NCBI GenBank assembly: GCA_023426365.1
Contig: JAFAAW010000012.1
Location: forward strand, 1-61,245
From: Pseudomonadota bacterium
GTDB lineage: Bacteria; Pseudomonadota; Alphaproteobacteria; Rhodospirillales; Magnetospirillaceae
DNA length: 61,245 nucleotides
Reading direction: 5' to 3'
Shown piece after piece: positions 28,631 through 36,416 of this stretch. The notes beneath the pieces are model-generated. The model saw only the letters and a program-made list of their open reading frames with translations, did no database searches and was not told where the DNA came from. Numbering within the stretch: position 1 is the stretch's first letter; each line of letters starts with the position of its first letter. Made by a program: the position numbers and the translations under genes.

Positions 28631-30526
28631 CTACCCCGCCAGATGGCGGTAGATGCGGGGCAGCGCCGCCGAAAGCTGGGCCAGATGGTGGACGATGGCG
28701 AAGCTGCCGCGCCCGAACAGGTGCGGGAAATAGGTCTGCGCCTTCTTGTCGATGGTGACGCCGAACACCGCCAGCCCCTTGGCGCGCGCCTCCTGGATGG
28801 CCTTGCGGGTGTCCTCGATGCCGTAGCGGCCCTCGTAATGGTCCACGTCGTTGGGCTTGCCGTCGGTGATCACCAGCAGCAGGCGGTGGCGGTTGGGCCG
28901 CGCCTCCAACTGGCCGGCGGCATGGCGGATGGCGGCGCCGATGCGGGTGTAATAGCCCGGGCGCATGGCGCCGATGCGGCGCATCACCCGCTCGCCCATG
29001 GGTTCGTCGAAATCCTTGAGCGTGTCCACCTTGACCCAGGCCCGCTTGCGCGAGGTGAAGCCGTAAACGGCGAAGGGATCGCCGCAGGCGGCAAGGCCGT
29101 GGCTGAACACGGCCAGCGCCTCCTTTTCCACGTCCAGCACGCGGCGGTTCTCGATCCACGCATCGGTGGACAGCGAGGTGTCCACCAGCACGGCCACGGC
29201 CAGGTCGCGGTCCATGGGCCGGCGTTGCATCCACACCCGGTCGGAACATTGCCCCGAGGCGGCCAGATCGGTGCGCGCGCGCACCACCGCCTCGGTGTCC
29301 AGCTCGCTGCCGTCCATCTGGGCGCGCAGGATCAGCGCCTTGGTGCGCAGCGCCTCGAACTGGCGCCGGACCTGGCGAATGCGCCGCTTGGCCTGCTCGT
29401 TGGGCACCCAGGCTTCGCCGTCCTCGGCGGCGACGCCCACCAGCACCTGGCAATGGTCCTTGTGATAGCAGGCGGCGCGGTGATCCCATTCCGGGTAGAG
29501 ATGGGTGCCGGTCAGGCGGGTGACGTCGGTGGCCTCGGGCGGCAGGTCGAGGTCGAATTTCAGCTTGGTGGCCGCCTTCTTGCCGTGGCTGGAGATGACG
29601 ATCTTGTCCATCTCCTCGGCGGCCTTCTTGGCCTCCTCCTCGTCGGGGTCGTCGGCGCCGCGGTTGACGTTGACCATGTCGGCAAAGGCCAGGATCTTCT
29701 CGAACCGGTTGAGGATCAACGGGTCCTTGCGGTCGGCATTGTCCTGGCGCTTGCGCTCGGCGCGGCGGCGCTTGTCCTCGCCGTCCTGTTCCTCCTTCTT
29801 GCCGCCCGCCTCGGCCATCTCGGCGTCCTCGGGGCGCGTCTCGGCCTCGCGGTGCAGGGCCTCGCCCCACAGCGGCACCGGCAGGAACGGCTTGTATCCG
29901 GCCGGGGCGACGGCGTCGGCCGCCACGTCGGGCGCCGCCGGGCCGCCCAGCAGGGCCTGCACCATGGCCTCCACCTGCACCTCGACGCCGTTCAGCGGGC
30001 GCTGGGGGCGAAGCGCGCGCAGGGCGGCGCACAGCGCGGCATGGCGCCCCGCCATGCCGGGGAATTGGTCCAGCACCCGGCCGGTGGCGCGGCGCGCGCG
30101 CAGCAGGAAGGCGACGTCGGCGCGCAGCGGATCGGCCTCGGCCGGCCCGGCCGGCTCCAGCGCCGCGAAAAAGGCGGCCAGCCAGAAATAGAGGTGGCGG
30201 TTGAGCGCCGCCTCGGGGAAATGGTCCAGGCTGTCGGGCAGCGACAGCGACACCTCGTCGCGCGAGGCCACCACCAGCCGCTCCTCCTCCATGCCGATGC
30301 GCTGCTTCCAGCTCAGCCGGTGGGTCGAGCTGCGCGCGCTGGCCGCGGTGATCGCCACGCCGCGATCGCCGCCCAGGCCGCGGAAGAACACGGCCAATTG
30401 GCCGCGCATCTGATCCAGCGTCACCGCGGCCTCGGGGTGGCGCGGCCAGGAATGCTTCTCGCCCACCAGGCGGTGCCAGAAGCGGCCGACCTTTTCCTCC
30501 AGCTCGAAGGCCTCGATCCACGACAT
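28631..30526 (-). CDS. norD: Nitric oxide reductase activation protein NorD
   Basis: Cytosolic VWA-domain protein (631 aa) that works with the MoxR-type ATPase NorQ to activate or insert cofactors into cNOR. The C-terminal VWA domain has an intact MIDAS: VLVDTSLST, then YTRIGAAIRH and VITDGKPND. The middle (residues 230-300) is a charged, Lys/Glu-rich linker. The ATG at 30526 is 6 bp after the norQ stop, so the two are co-translated. It ends close to the convergent DUF155 gene. Confidence 0.95.
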   Translation of the reverse strand: MSWIEAFELEEKVGRFWHRLVGEKHSWPRHPEAAVTLDQMRGQLAVFFRGLGGDRGVAITAASARSSTHRLSWKQRIGMEEERLVVASRDEVSLSLPDSLDHFPEAALNRHLYFWLAAFFAALEPAGPAEADPLRADVAFLLRARRATGRVLDQFPGMAGRHAALCAALRALRPQRPLNGVEVQVEAMVQALLGGPAAPDVAADAVAPAGYKPFLPVPLWGEALHREAETRPEDAEMAEAGGKKEEQDGEDKRRRAERKRQDNADRKDPLILNRFEKILAFADMVNVNRGADDPDEEEAKKAAEEMDKIVISSHGKKAATKLKFDLDLPPEATDVTRLTGTHLYPEWDHRAACYHKDHCQVLVGVAAEDGEAWVPNEQAKRRIRQVRRQFEALRTKALILRAQMDGSELDTEAVVRARTDLAASGQCSDRVWMQRRPMDRDLAVAVLVDTSLSTDAWIENRRVLDVEKEALAVFSHGLAACGDPFAVYGFTSRKRAWVKVDTLKDFDEPMGERVMRRIGAMRPGYYTRIGAAIRHAAGQLEARPNRHRLLLVITDGKPNDVDHYEGRYGIEDTRKAIQEARAKGLAVFGVTIDKKAQTYFPHLFGRGSFAIVHHLAQLSAALPRIYRHLAG

Positions 30527-30532
30527 GGCGGT

Positions 30533-31339
30533 CTACCCGAAAACCGCCAGGACCACCTCGTCCAGACCCTTCTTCACATCCGGGTCATCGGTCAGCGGCT
30601 CGATCAGCGCGGCCTGCACCGCCTCGCGCAGGGCCATGCCGGCCTGCACCAGGGTGGCGCAGTAAACCAGCAGGCGGGTGGACACCCCCTCCTCCAGGTC
30701 GTGGCCCTTGAGCGCGCGCAGCCGCGCCGCCAGCATGACCAGGGAATGGGCCTTCTCCTCGGACAGGCCGGTTTCGGCGACCACCACCTGGCGCTCGACC
30801 TCGGCGGGCGGGAAATCGAATTCGATGGCGACGAAGCGCTGGCGGGTCGAGGGCTTGAGCTGCTTGAGAACGTTCTGGTAGCCGGGGTTGTAAGACACCA
30901 TCAGCATGAAATCGTCGGGCGCCTCCAGCAATTCGCCGGTGCGGTCCAACGGCAGCAGGCGACGGTCGTCGGTCAGCGGATGCAGCACGACGGTGACGTC
31001 CTTGCGCGCTTCCACCACCTCGTCCAGATAGGCGATGCCGCCCTGGCGCACGGCCGCCGTCAGCGGCCCGTCGGCCCACACGGTGTCGCCGCCCTTGAGC
31101 AGATAGCGGCCGGTCAGGTCGGCGGCGGTCAGGTCGTCATGACACGAAACGGTGTAAAGGGGGCGCCCCACCTTGGCCGCCATGTGGGCGACGAAGCGGG
31201 TCTTGCCGCAGCCGGTCGGCCCCTTCAGCAGCAGCGGCAGGCGGTGGGCGTGGGCCAGTTCGAACAATCGGCATTCGTTGCCCACCGGCAGGTAAAAGGG
31301 AATCTCGGCGGCGGCAACGGGGGCGGCGGAACTGAGCAT
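30533..31339 (-). CDS. norQ: MoxR-type AAA+ ATPase NorQ
   Basis: AAA+ chaperone of 268 aa needed to make active nitric oxide reductase, acting with NorD. Walker A GPTGCGKTRF, Walker B IAYLDEVVEA, and MVSYNPGYQ as sensor I region; the opening IPFYLPVGNE is typical of NorQ/CbbQ. The ATG at 31339 has GGAG 8-9 bases upstream. A strong terminator sits between norB and this gene, so its expression should be lower than that of norCB. Confidence 0.95.
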   Translation of the reverse strand: MLSSAAPVAAAEIPFYLPVGNECRLFELAHAHRLPLLLKGPTGCGKTRFVAHMAAKVGRPLYTVSCHDDLTAADLTGRYLLKGGDTVWADGPLTAAVRQGGIAYLDEVVEARKDVTVVLHPLTDDRRLLPLDRTGELLEAPDDFMLMVSYNPGYQNVLKQLKPSTRQRFVAIEFDFPPAEVERQVVVAETGLSEEKAHSLVMLAARLRALKGHDLEEGVSTRLLVYCATLVQAGMALREAVQAALIEPLTDDPDVKKGLDEVVLAVFG

Positions 31340-31363
31340 TGGAGGCACTCCAGGAAACCGGGA

Positions 31364-31401
31364 AGAAAAAAGGGGCAGCCGCGATCCCCTGCGGCTGCCC
31401 C
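31364..31401 (-). terminator. Intrinsic terminator between norB and norQ
   Basis: On the minus strand GGGGCAGCCGC and GCGGCTGCCCC form an 11-bp perfect stem around an 8-base loop, followed by TTTTTTCTT. It lies 12 bp after the norB stop and 25 bp before the norQ start. It would cut transcription after norCB and let only part of the transcripts continue into norQD. Confidence 0.85.
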
Positions 31402-31413
31402 CTGAACGCGTCC

Positions 31414-32757
31414 TTACTCGGCCGGCTGATAGCCGGCCCGCGCGGTGGCCTGGGCCTTGCCCGGAACCACCAGCGACCACACGATGATGACCACGCCGAT
31501 CAGCGTCACCACGCCGGCGCCGAGGCGCATCCAGTAGAACATGCCCAACTGGTCCTGAACCTCCATGAAGTTCATACCCAGCACACGCTGCAGGTGGGTC
31601 TGCACCACACCGGCGAAGGTCAGCGCGAAGGTCATGAACGCCACCGCCGAGGAGGTGATCCAGAAGCCCCACATGTTGAGGGTCTGGTTGTACGGCTCAC
31701 GCTTGAGCAGCATCGGCATGGCATAGGTGAACATGGCGATGTTCAGCATCACGTAGGCGCCGTAGAAGGCCAGGTGGCCGTGGGCCGCGGTGACCTGGGT
31801 GCCGTGGGTGTAGTAGTTGATCGGGGCCAGGGTGTGCAGGAAGCCCCACACGCCGGCGCCGAAGAACGCGAACACCGAGCAGCCCAGCGACCACAGCAGC
31901 GCCGCCTTGTTCGGGTGCTGACGGCCGCCCTTCCACACCATGTAGAAGGTGAACACCACCATGGCGAAGAACGGCAGCACTTCCAGGGTCGAGAAGACCG
32001 AGCCGATCCACTGCCAATAGGCCGGGGTGCCGATCCAGTAATAATGGTGGCCGGTGCCCAGGATGCCCGAGAACAGGGCCATGGCGATGATGACGTACAG
32101 CCACTTCTCGACGACCTCGCGGTCCACGCCGGTCAGCTTGATCATCAGGAAGGCCAGGACGGACGCCATCACCAGTTCCCACACGCCTTCCACCCACAGA
32201 TGGACGACCCACCACCAGAACATCTTGTCCAGCACCAGGTTATCGGGGTTGTACAGCGAGAACAGGAAGAAGACGGCGATGCCCCACAGGCCCAGCAGCA
32301 GCACGTTGGTGATCGCGGTCTTGCGCCCCTTCAGCACCGTCATGGTGACGTTGTAGAGGAACATCAGCGCGACCACGACGATGGCCAGCTTGATCCACAG
32401 CGGCTGCTCGAGGAACTCGCGGCCCTCGTGGATGCGGAACAGATAGCCGACCACGGCGGCGGCGGCGCCGAACAGGAACAGCCAGAACTGCAGGATCGCC
32501 AGTTTGGGGCTGTGCAGCTCGGTTTCCGATTCCTCGGGGATCAGATAATAGGCGCACCCGAAGAAGCCCATCAGCAGCCACACGATCAGCGCGTTGGTGT
32601 GGATCATGCGGGCGATGTTGAACGGCAGCAGGTCGGACAGGAAATTCGGCATCACGACGATGGTGCCAAGAATGGTGCCGAACAGGACCTGGGCGACGAA
32701 CAGGGCAAGCGCGCCGGCAAAATAGTACAGCGCGACTTTTTGCGATTGGTATTTCAT
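31414..32757 (-). CDS. norB: Nitric oxide reductase large subunit NorB
   Basis: Catalytic subunit of cytochrome c-dependent NO reductase (447 aa, twelve helices), which reduces NO to N2O at a haem b3/FeB centre in the inner membrane. Ligand regions: MIHTNALIVWLL (low-spin haem His), VHLWVEGVWEL with the FeB His and Glu, GTGHHYYWIG with the His pair, and AAHGHLAFYGAY for haem b/b3. The length and lack of an N-terminal quinol oxidase extension separate it from qNOR. ATG 32757 is 16 bp after norC. Confidence 0.97.
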   Translation of the reverse strand: MKYQSQKVALYYFAGALALFVAQVLFGTILGTIVVMPNFLSDLLPFNIARMIHTNALIVWLLMGFFGCAYYLIPEESETELHSPKLAILQFWLFLFGAAAAVVGYLFRIHEGREFLEQPLWIKLAIVVVALMFLYNVTMTVLKGRKTAITNVLLLGLWGIAVFFLFSLYNPDNLVLDKMFWWWVVHLWVEGVWELVMASVLAFLMIKLTGVDREVVEKWLYVIIAMALFSGILGTGHHYYWIGTPAYWQWIGSVFSTLEVLPFFAMVVFTFYMVWKGGRQHPNKAALLWSLGCSVFAFFGAGVWGFLHTLAPINYYTHGTQVTAAHGHLAFYGAYVMLNIAMFTYAMPMLLKREPYNQTLNMWGFWITSSAVAFMTFALTFAGVVQTHLQRVLGMNFMEVQDQLGMFYWMRLGAGVVTLIGVVIIVWSLVVPGKAQATARAGYQPAE

Positions 32758-32773
32758 GGCTTCACCTTCCCTG

Positions 32774-33223
32774 TTAGCCGCTCACCGACGGCGGCCAATT
32801 CTGGGTATCCACCTCGCTGGTCCACTTCAGGAAGTCGACCAGATCGTCCAGTTCCTTTTCGGACAGGTTGAACTGGGGCATCTGGCGGCGGCCCTCGATG
32901 CCGGAAGGTTGGCCCTTCATCCACGCCTTCAGGGCGTCGCGGGCGCCGTTGGCGTCTTCCTTGCCGCCGTAGCGGACCCAGACGTTGCCCAGCTCGGGGG
33001 CGTAATAGGCGCCTTCGCCCATGATGGAATGGCAGTCAACGCAGGCATGCTTTTCCCAAACATGCTTGCCGGACGCCACGGCGGGCGTAATGGGGTTGGC
33101 CGCGGCGATCGCGTTGGCCTTGGTCACGCTGTGCGCGGTCAAGGCAACGAACACCACGAAGAAGAATGCCGTGCCGCCGTAAAAAATATTGCGGGCAGCG
33201 GCTTTCGTCAGTGTCTCGGACAT
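32774..33223 (-). CDS. norC: Nitric oxide reductase cytochrome c subunit NorC
   Basis: Membrane-anchored c-type cytochrome (149 aa) that feeds electrons to NorB. One N-terminal membrane helix (residues 12-32) is followed by a single haem site CVDCH and a distal Met region (RRQMPQF). The ATG at 33223 has GAGGAG upstream; the frame is open further but lacks signals. First gene of norCBQD, with an NnrR/FNR-like box 134 bp upstream. Confidence 0.97.
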   Translation of the reverse strand: MSETLTKAAARNIFYGGTAFFFVVFVALTAHSVTKANAIAAANPITPAVASGKHVWEKHACVDCHSIMGEGAYYAPELGNVWVRYGGKEDANGARDALKAWMKGQPSGIEGRRQMPQFNLSEKELDDLVDFLKWTSEVDTQNWPPSVSG

Positions 33224-33356
33224 GGTCGCTCCTCGGGATGAGGGATTGAACTCCACCCACCGCGGTTTCCCCCCGCCGGTGGCCGAATTCCGTTAATTCC
33301 GTGGGGACATCCCCCACCTCGATGGTCAACTTATGCGCCGCGGCCAGGACATAGCT

Positions 33357-33370
33357 TTAACATTGGTCAA
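33357..33370 (-). promoter_or_regulatory. NnrR/DNR/FNR-type box upstream of norC
   Basis: On the minus strand TTGAC-CAAT-GTTAA matches the CRP/FNR-family consensus TTGAC-N4-GTCAA with one change. A CATAAG hexamer about 30 bp downstream could be the -10 element, so the box would sit near -41.5, the position for an activator. NO-responsive regulators of this family commonly drive nor operons. Confidence 0.7.
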
Positions 33371-33518
33371 GCCCCTGCCACGCCTGGGGCTTTGCCCTTT
33401 TGGCCCCTCCACCGACGAGGTGCGGAGGGCCATCGTGCGGGACCGGCGCGAACCCCAAGGCGGCATGCCTGTTCGACGGAAAGGCGCCCACACAGCCTCG
33501 CCAGGAAAGGAGAGACGC

Positions 33519-33938
33519 ATGAAACGTCTTCTTACCGCCGCTGCCGTCGCGGTTTTGCTTGCTTCGCCGGCCATGGCCCAGAGCACGTCGCCCAGTGAGC
33601 GTTCCGATTCGACGGTGCAGGGCAGCGGCAGCACCACCAGCCCAGGCTCCTCGTCCTCGGGTTCCATGTCGCCGGGATCGCCGGGCAGCACCGGGCTGTC
33701 GGGCCAAGCCCCGGCCGACTGCCTACCCAACGACCCGCGCCCGGCCTGCCAGACCGCGCAATTGCCGGGCCAGGACCCCAGCGGCAGCAGCAGCAGCAGC
33801 GGTAGCGCCGGCAGCCAGATGGAGCGCGAAAGCTCGCCGCCCGGCTCCAGCTCCGGTTCCATGGGATCGGGGTCGTCGGGAATGGGATCGGGGTCGGGGT
33901 CGAGCGGCACGGGGTCGTCCGGCACCACCGGACGGTAG
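33519..33938 (+). CDS. Secreted Ser/Gly-rich low-complexity protein
   Basis: Exported protein of 139 aa. A clear signal peptide (ending SPAMAQ) is followed by a region made largely of Ser, Gly, Thr and Pro with many GS and SSG repeats. A short island in the middle holds two Cys (ADCLPNDPRPACQT), which could form a disulphide. The ATG has AAGGAG about 7 bases upstream. It is probably a periplasmic or secreted linker-like protein; no known function. It is divergent from norC, with the shared upstream region holding the NnrR-like box. Confidence 0.75.
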   Translation: MKRLLTAAAVAVLLASPAMAQSTSPSERSDSTVQGSGSTTSPGSSSSGSMSPGSPGSTGLSGQAPADCLPNDPRPACQTAQLPGQDPSGSSSSSGSAGSQMERESSPPGSSSGSMGSGSSGMGSGSGSSGTGSSGTTGR

Positions 33939-33990
33939 ACCGGTCGCCACACCCGAAATTCCGGCTATGAGACGACAGGGCGACAAGACA

Positions 33991-34014
33991 GCGGCCCCCG
34001 TTCGCGGGGGCCGC
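33991..34014. terminator. GC hairpin after the Ser/Gly-rich gene
   Basis: GCGGCCCCCG-TTCG-CGGGGGCCGC is a perfect 10-bp stem with a stable UUCG loop, between two convergent genes. No U-run follows, so its strength as a terminator is uncertain. Confidence 0.55.
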
Positions 34015-34116
34015 CTGCCTATGGGGCCTCGGTCACCTTGGGATTTCGGGTTGCGGCATCTCGGTGACGGGTGCCGCGCCCGGCCGCCCGCCTAGGGGAC
34101 GACCTAGGGGGCCGAC

Positions 34117-34545
34117 CTAGGGGGACGGCGTCAGCACCCGGCGGGTGACCGTCCAATTGGCCAGCACGCGGTCGAACGAGCGGTGATGGCGCAACAGCCA
34201 GCGCGATACCGCATCGCGTACCACGGCGCGGTCGCGGTCGGCGCACAGCCCGGCATCCTGCATGGCCAGCAACTGGTCCACCAGCGCCTCGTGCTCGGCC
34301 CGGTGGTCGGCGGAAAGCGGGTAGTCGGCCGCCTCCATCAGGTCGTCCTGACGATCGAAGCCGCCCCGCATGTATTTGAGAATGGCGCTGATGCGCGTGC
34401 ATTGCGTGTGGTCGCACTCGCCGTGACGGCGGCGGCATTCCACCAACGGATCGAAAATCCGCGCCAGCAGAAAACACAGGCCCTCGATATCGGCGTCGAT
34501 CTCGCGCACGCCGGTGGACACATCCGTCGGTCCCAGCTCGGGCAT
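34117..34545 (-). CDS. Degenerate hemerythrin-like protein
   Basis: Four-helix protein of about 142 aa related to bacteriohemerythrins. The overall pattern is kept: VREID at helix A, a YMRGGFDRQDDLM helix B, YPLSADHRAEHE in helix C, and a WLLRHHRSFD helix D. Only part of the diiron ligand set remains: the helix C His pair and the helix D His/Asp are present, but the helix A His is absent and the helix B HF..EE signature reads GF..QD. It probably cannot bind a normal diiron-O2 site. Two Cys (CDHTQC) are added between helices A and B. The start at 34545 is a best guess because no clear ribosome site is seen. Confidence 0.65.
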   Translation of the reverse strand: MPELGPTDVSTGVREIDADIEGLCFLLARIFDPLVECRRRHGECDHTQCTRISAILKYMRGGFDRQDDLMEAADYPLSADHRAEHEALVDQLLAMQDAGLCADRDRAVVRDAVSRWLLRHHRSFDRVLANWTVTRRVLTPSP

Positions 34546-34741
34546 CCCCAGAACCCCAACCTTGTCAGGGCCTCGACTGTACCCCCCGCCTCGACCGGGC
34601 GGCAATCGGAGAATGTGCGCAATTTATCGCGATTTCGCTTTGTCCCGGCTTATCGCGGCTTCCTTCTGTCCCAGTGCCAAGCGGCACGGCCCCACGAAAA
34701 GGTTGATTTCCCCACCGGATGTGTCATCCTCCCCTCGTTAT

Positions 34742-34756
34742 TGAGAGTAATTCGCA
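34742..34756 (+). promoter_or_regulatory. Fur-like box upstream of the PadR-like gene
   Basis: TGAGAGT-A-ATTCGCA is a 7-1-7 inverted repeat with five of seven arm positions paired. Read on the reverse strand it is TGCGAAT-T-ACTCTCA, close to the site at 5857-5871. It lies 20 bp before the GTG start at 34777, a position typical for repression. Confidence 0.45.
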
Positions 34757-34776
34757 TTTGCATAGCGGAGGCGCGT

Positions 34777-35382
34777 GTGGGCCATATGGGACAACAGCTT
34801 GGACAGCGGGACCTGACGGCGCTCAGCCGGCGCGAGATGGGCGCCCGCGATTTCATCTGGCTTGCCGCCCTGGGCACCGCCGCGCGCGGCCCGGCGGGGC
34901 TGGAGGATGTGTGCCACGCCATCGACGTGATCACCCTGGGCCAATGGCTGCCGGTGGGCGAACTGGTCACCGCCAGCGTGGACGAGATGGCGCGCGGCGG
35001 CCATCTGTGCGCCGTGTCGGGCCGGGACGGTTGCATGCAGTTGACCGGGCGCGGCCGCGAAACCCTGTCGCTGCTGCTGGGCCAGCCCATCGCCCGCCCG
35101 TCCTCGGTCTTCGGCCAGGTGGGACTGCGCATGAAGCTGGCCTTTCTCGACCTGGTCGATGCGGGCGAGCGCCGGGTGCATCTGGACGGCCTGATCAACC
35201 TGTTCGAGGACGAGCTGGACCGCCGCCAAAGCGGCGCCGACCGCTGTGCGGCGCGCGGCAGCTTCGGCGATTTATGGCGCAGCCACGATATCGACCGCCT
35301 GCGCCGCGACATCGCGCTGTTGCGCAGCATGGCCGGCATGATGGCCGGCATGGCGGCGGGCGTGCCGGCCACCCGCCACTGA
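34777..35382 (+). CDS. PadR-like winged-helix regulator
   Basis: Protein of about 201 aa that resembles PadR-family regulators in its second half. After the winged-helix part (MQLTGRGRETLSLLL) come RMKLAFLDLVDAGERRVHL, ELDRRQSGADRCAARGSFG and HDIDRLRRDIALLR, the usual effector/dimerisation helices. The N-terminal recognition helix is less canonical than in PadR itself. The tail has a MAGMMAGMAAG repeat. GTG 34777 has CGGAGG 5 bases upstream; ATG 34786 is an alternative. A Fur-like box precedes it, and irr lies 350 bp downstream, so a role in metal-related regulation is possible. Confidence 0.68.
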   Translation: MGHMGQQLGQRDLTALSRREMGARDFIWLAALGTAARGPAGLEDVCHAIDVITLGQWLPVGELVTASVDEMARGGHLCAVSGRDGCMQLTGRGRETLSLLLGQPIARPSSVFGQVGLRMKLAFLDLVDAGERRVHLDGLINLFEDELDRRQSGADRCAARGSFGDLWRSHDIDRLRRDIALLRSMAGMMAGMAAGVPATRH

Positions 35383-35392
35383 GCGCCGCCTG

Positions 35393-35560
35393 CTACCAGC
35401 GCCATTCCTTGACGAAGAAGGCGAAGGCGCTGACATCGCGGCTGAAGAAGGCGCAGCCGGTGCCGCGTTCGTGTTCGGCCGCCATGCCGTGGCGACAGAT
35501 GCCGCGATCCCAATACGCACACCTTTTGCAGTGTCTGGCGGGCATGCCCTGTTCGACCAT
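35393..35560 (-). CDS. Small four-cysteine protein
   Basis: A 55-residue protein with AGGAG 6-7 bases before its ATG. Four cysteines (ARHCKRCAYWDRGIC and later GTGC) with several His (RHG, EHE) could hold zinc or an iron-sulphur cluster. The C-terminus is aromatic (SAFAFFVKEW). No family is recognised. It lies divergent to irr and convergent with the PadR-like gene. Confidence 0.6.
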   Translation of the reverse strand: MVEQGMPARHCKRCAYWDRGICRHGMAAEHERGTGCAFFSRDVSAFAFFVKEWRW

Positions 35561-35728
35561 GTGAATCTCCTGGCGCGTTGGCGGGCGCACTCTATGCGGC
35601 CCATGCTCAGGCAGACCAGTGACCGTTTGTTTGCAATTTCACTCCACCCGCGGCGTGCAATTCGTTGCGCCTCGTTCTGGACTAAGTTTAAACTGCGTCA
35701 GGTCTAGATCGGAGCCAGAGAGGTCGTC

Positions 35729-36130
35729 GTGCATTGCAATGACGAGGCAGTACTGCGTACCGCCCAAATTCGCCCCACCCGCCAACGCCTGACCATCCTC
35801 AAGCTGATCCGCGAAGGTGGCCACCGCCACCTGACGCCCGACAGCCTGTACCAGGAAGCCTTGTCTTCGGGCGTGCGGCTGTCGCTGGCCACCGTGTACA
35901 ACACGCTGCACGAGTTCGCCGATGGCGGGCTGGTCAAGCACGTGGCCGTGGGCGACCGCAGCTGGTTCTGCACCAACACCGCCGACCACCACCATTTCTA
36001 CGACGTCCAGACCGGCCGCGTGCAGGACATTCCGGGCACGCAGCCGCGCGTCCTGGACCTGCCCGAGCCGCCGCCGGGCATGGAAGTGGAAGGCGTGGAC
36101 GTCATCGTCCGCCTGCGCAAGGCGTCCTGA
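35729..36130 (+). CDS. irr: Iron response regulator Irr (Fur superfamily)
   Basis: Global iron regulator of alphaproteobacteria (133 aa). The N-terminal winged helix contains RPTRQRLTILKLI and the recognition helix LSLATVYNTLHEF. The HHH motif (ADHHHFYDV), replacing the Fur HHDH signature, and the closing VDVIVRLRK are diagnostic of Irr, which senses haem status and acts when iron is low. The GTG at 35729 is the only good start; GAGAGG lies about 6 bases before it. The GCxxC haem-regulatory motif of Bradyrhizobium Irr is absent, as in many orthologues. Confidence 0.9.
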   Translation: MHCNDEAVLRTAQIRPTRQRLTILKLIREGGHRHLTPDSLYQEALSSGVRLSLATVYNTLHEFADGGLVKHVAVGDRSWFCTNTADHHHFYDVQTGRVQDIPGTQPRVLDLPEPPPGMEVEGVDVIVRLRKAS

Positions 36131-36172
36131 CGGGCGCCTTGACGGCCGGCGGCTACCGGGCCGGAAACCACC

Positions 36173-36400
36173 ATGCGCAAACCGCTGCTGCTTGCCCTGC
36201 TGATCGCCGCCACCGTCGCCGCCGCCTATGTGGCGCTGCGGCCGCCGCCGGAAAAGGCGTTGTCCACCACCGGCGTCTATGCCGACGACTGGATGGCCAA
36301 TTGCGGGCCGCTGCAGGGGGCGGACCAGGCCAAGTGCACCCGGCGGCTTGACGCCGCCTATGGCCGCGCCGCCGGATCGCCGGTGCCGGCCGGCCGCTGA
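36173..36400 (+). CDS. Small exported or membrane-anchored protein
   Basis: A 75-residue hypothetical protein with an N-terminal hydrophobic segment (residues 4-20) and a short periplasmic part carrying two Cys (MANCGPLQ, AKCTRRLD) that could form a disulphide. It starts 42 bp after irr and is probably co-transcribed with it. No family recognised. Confidence 0.6.
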   Translation: MRKPLLLALLIAATVAAAYVALRPPPEKALSTTGVYADDWMANCGPLQGADQAKCTRRLDAAYGRAAGSPVPAGR

Positions 36401-36416
36401 CGCCGCCCGCCGCCGC

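Noticed and set aside
27749..31405. Plus-strand open frame of 1,200 codons over the DUF155, norD and norQ region
   Set aside because: It only mirrors norD and norQ and is in the wrong frame for the DUF155 gene; composition is typical for a shadow.
31339..32871. Plus-strand open frame opposite norB
   Set aside because: Antisense of a well-defined norB; contains no recognisable motif.
35685..35694. AGTTTAAACT palindrome upstream of irr as an Irr or Fur operator
   Set aside because: It is a perfect 10-bp palindrome but matches neither the ICE motif nor a Fur box; a short palindrome alone is weak evidence.
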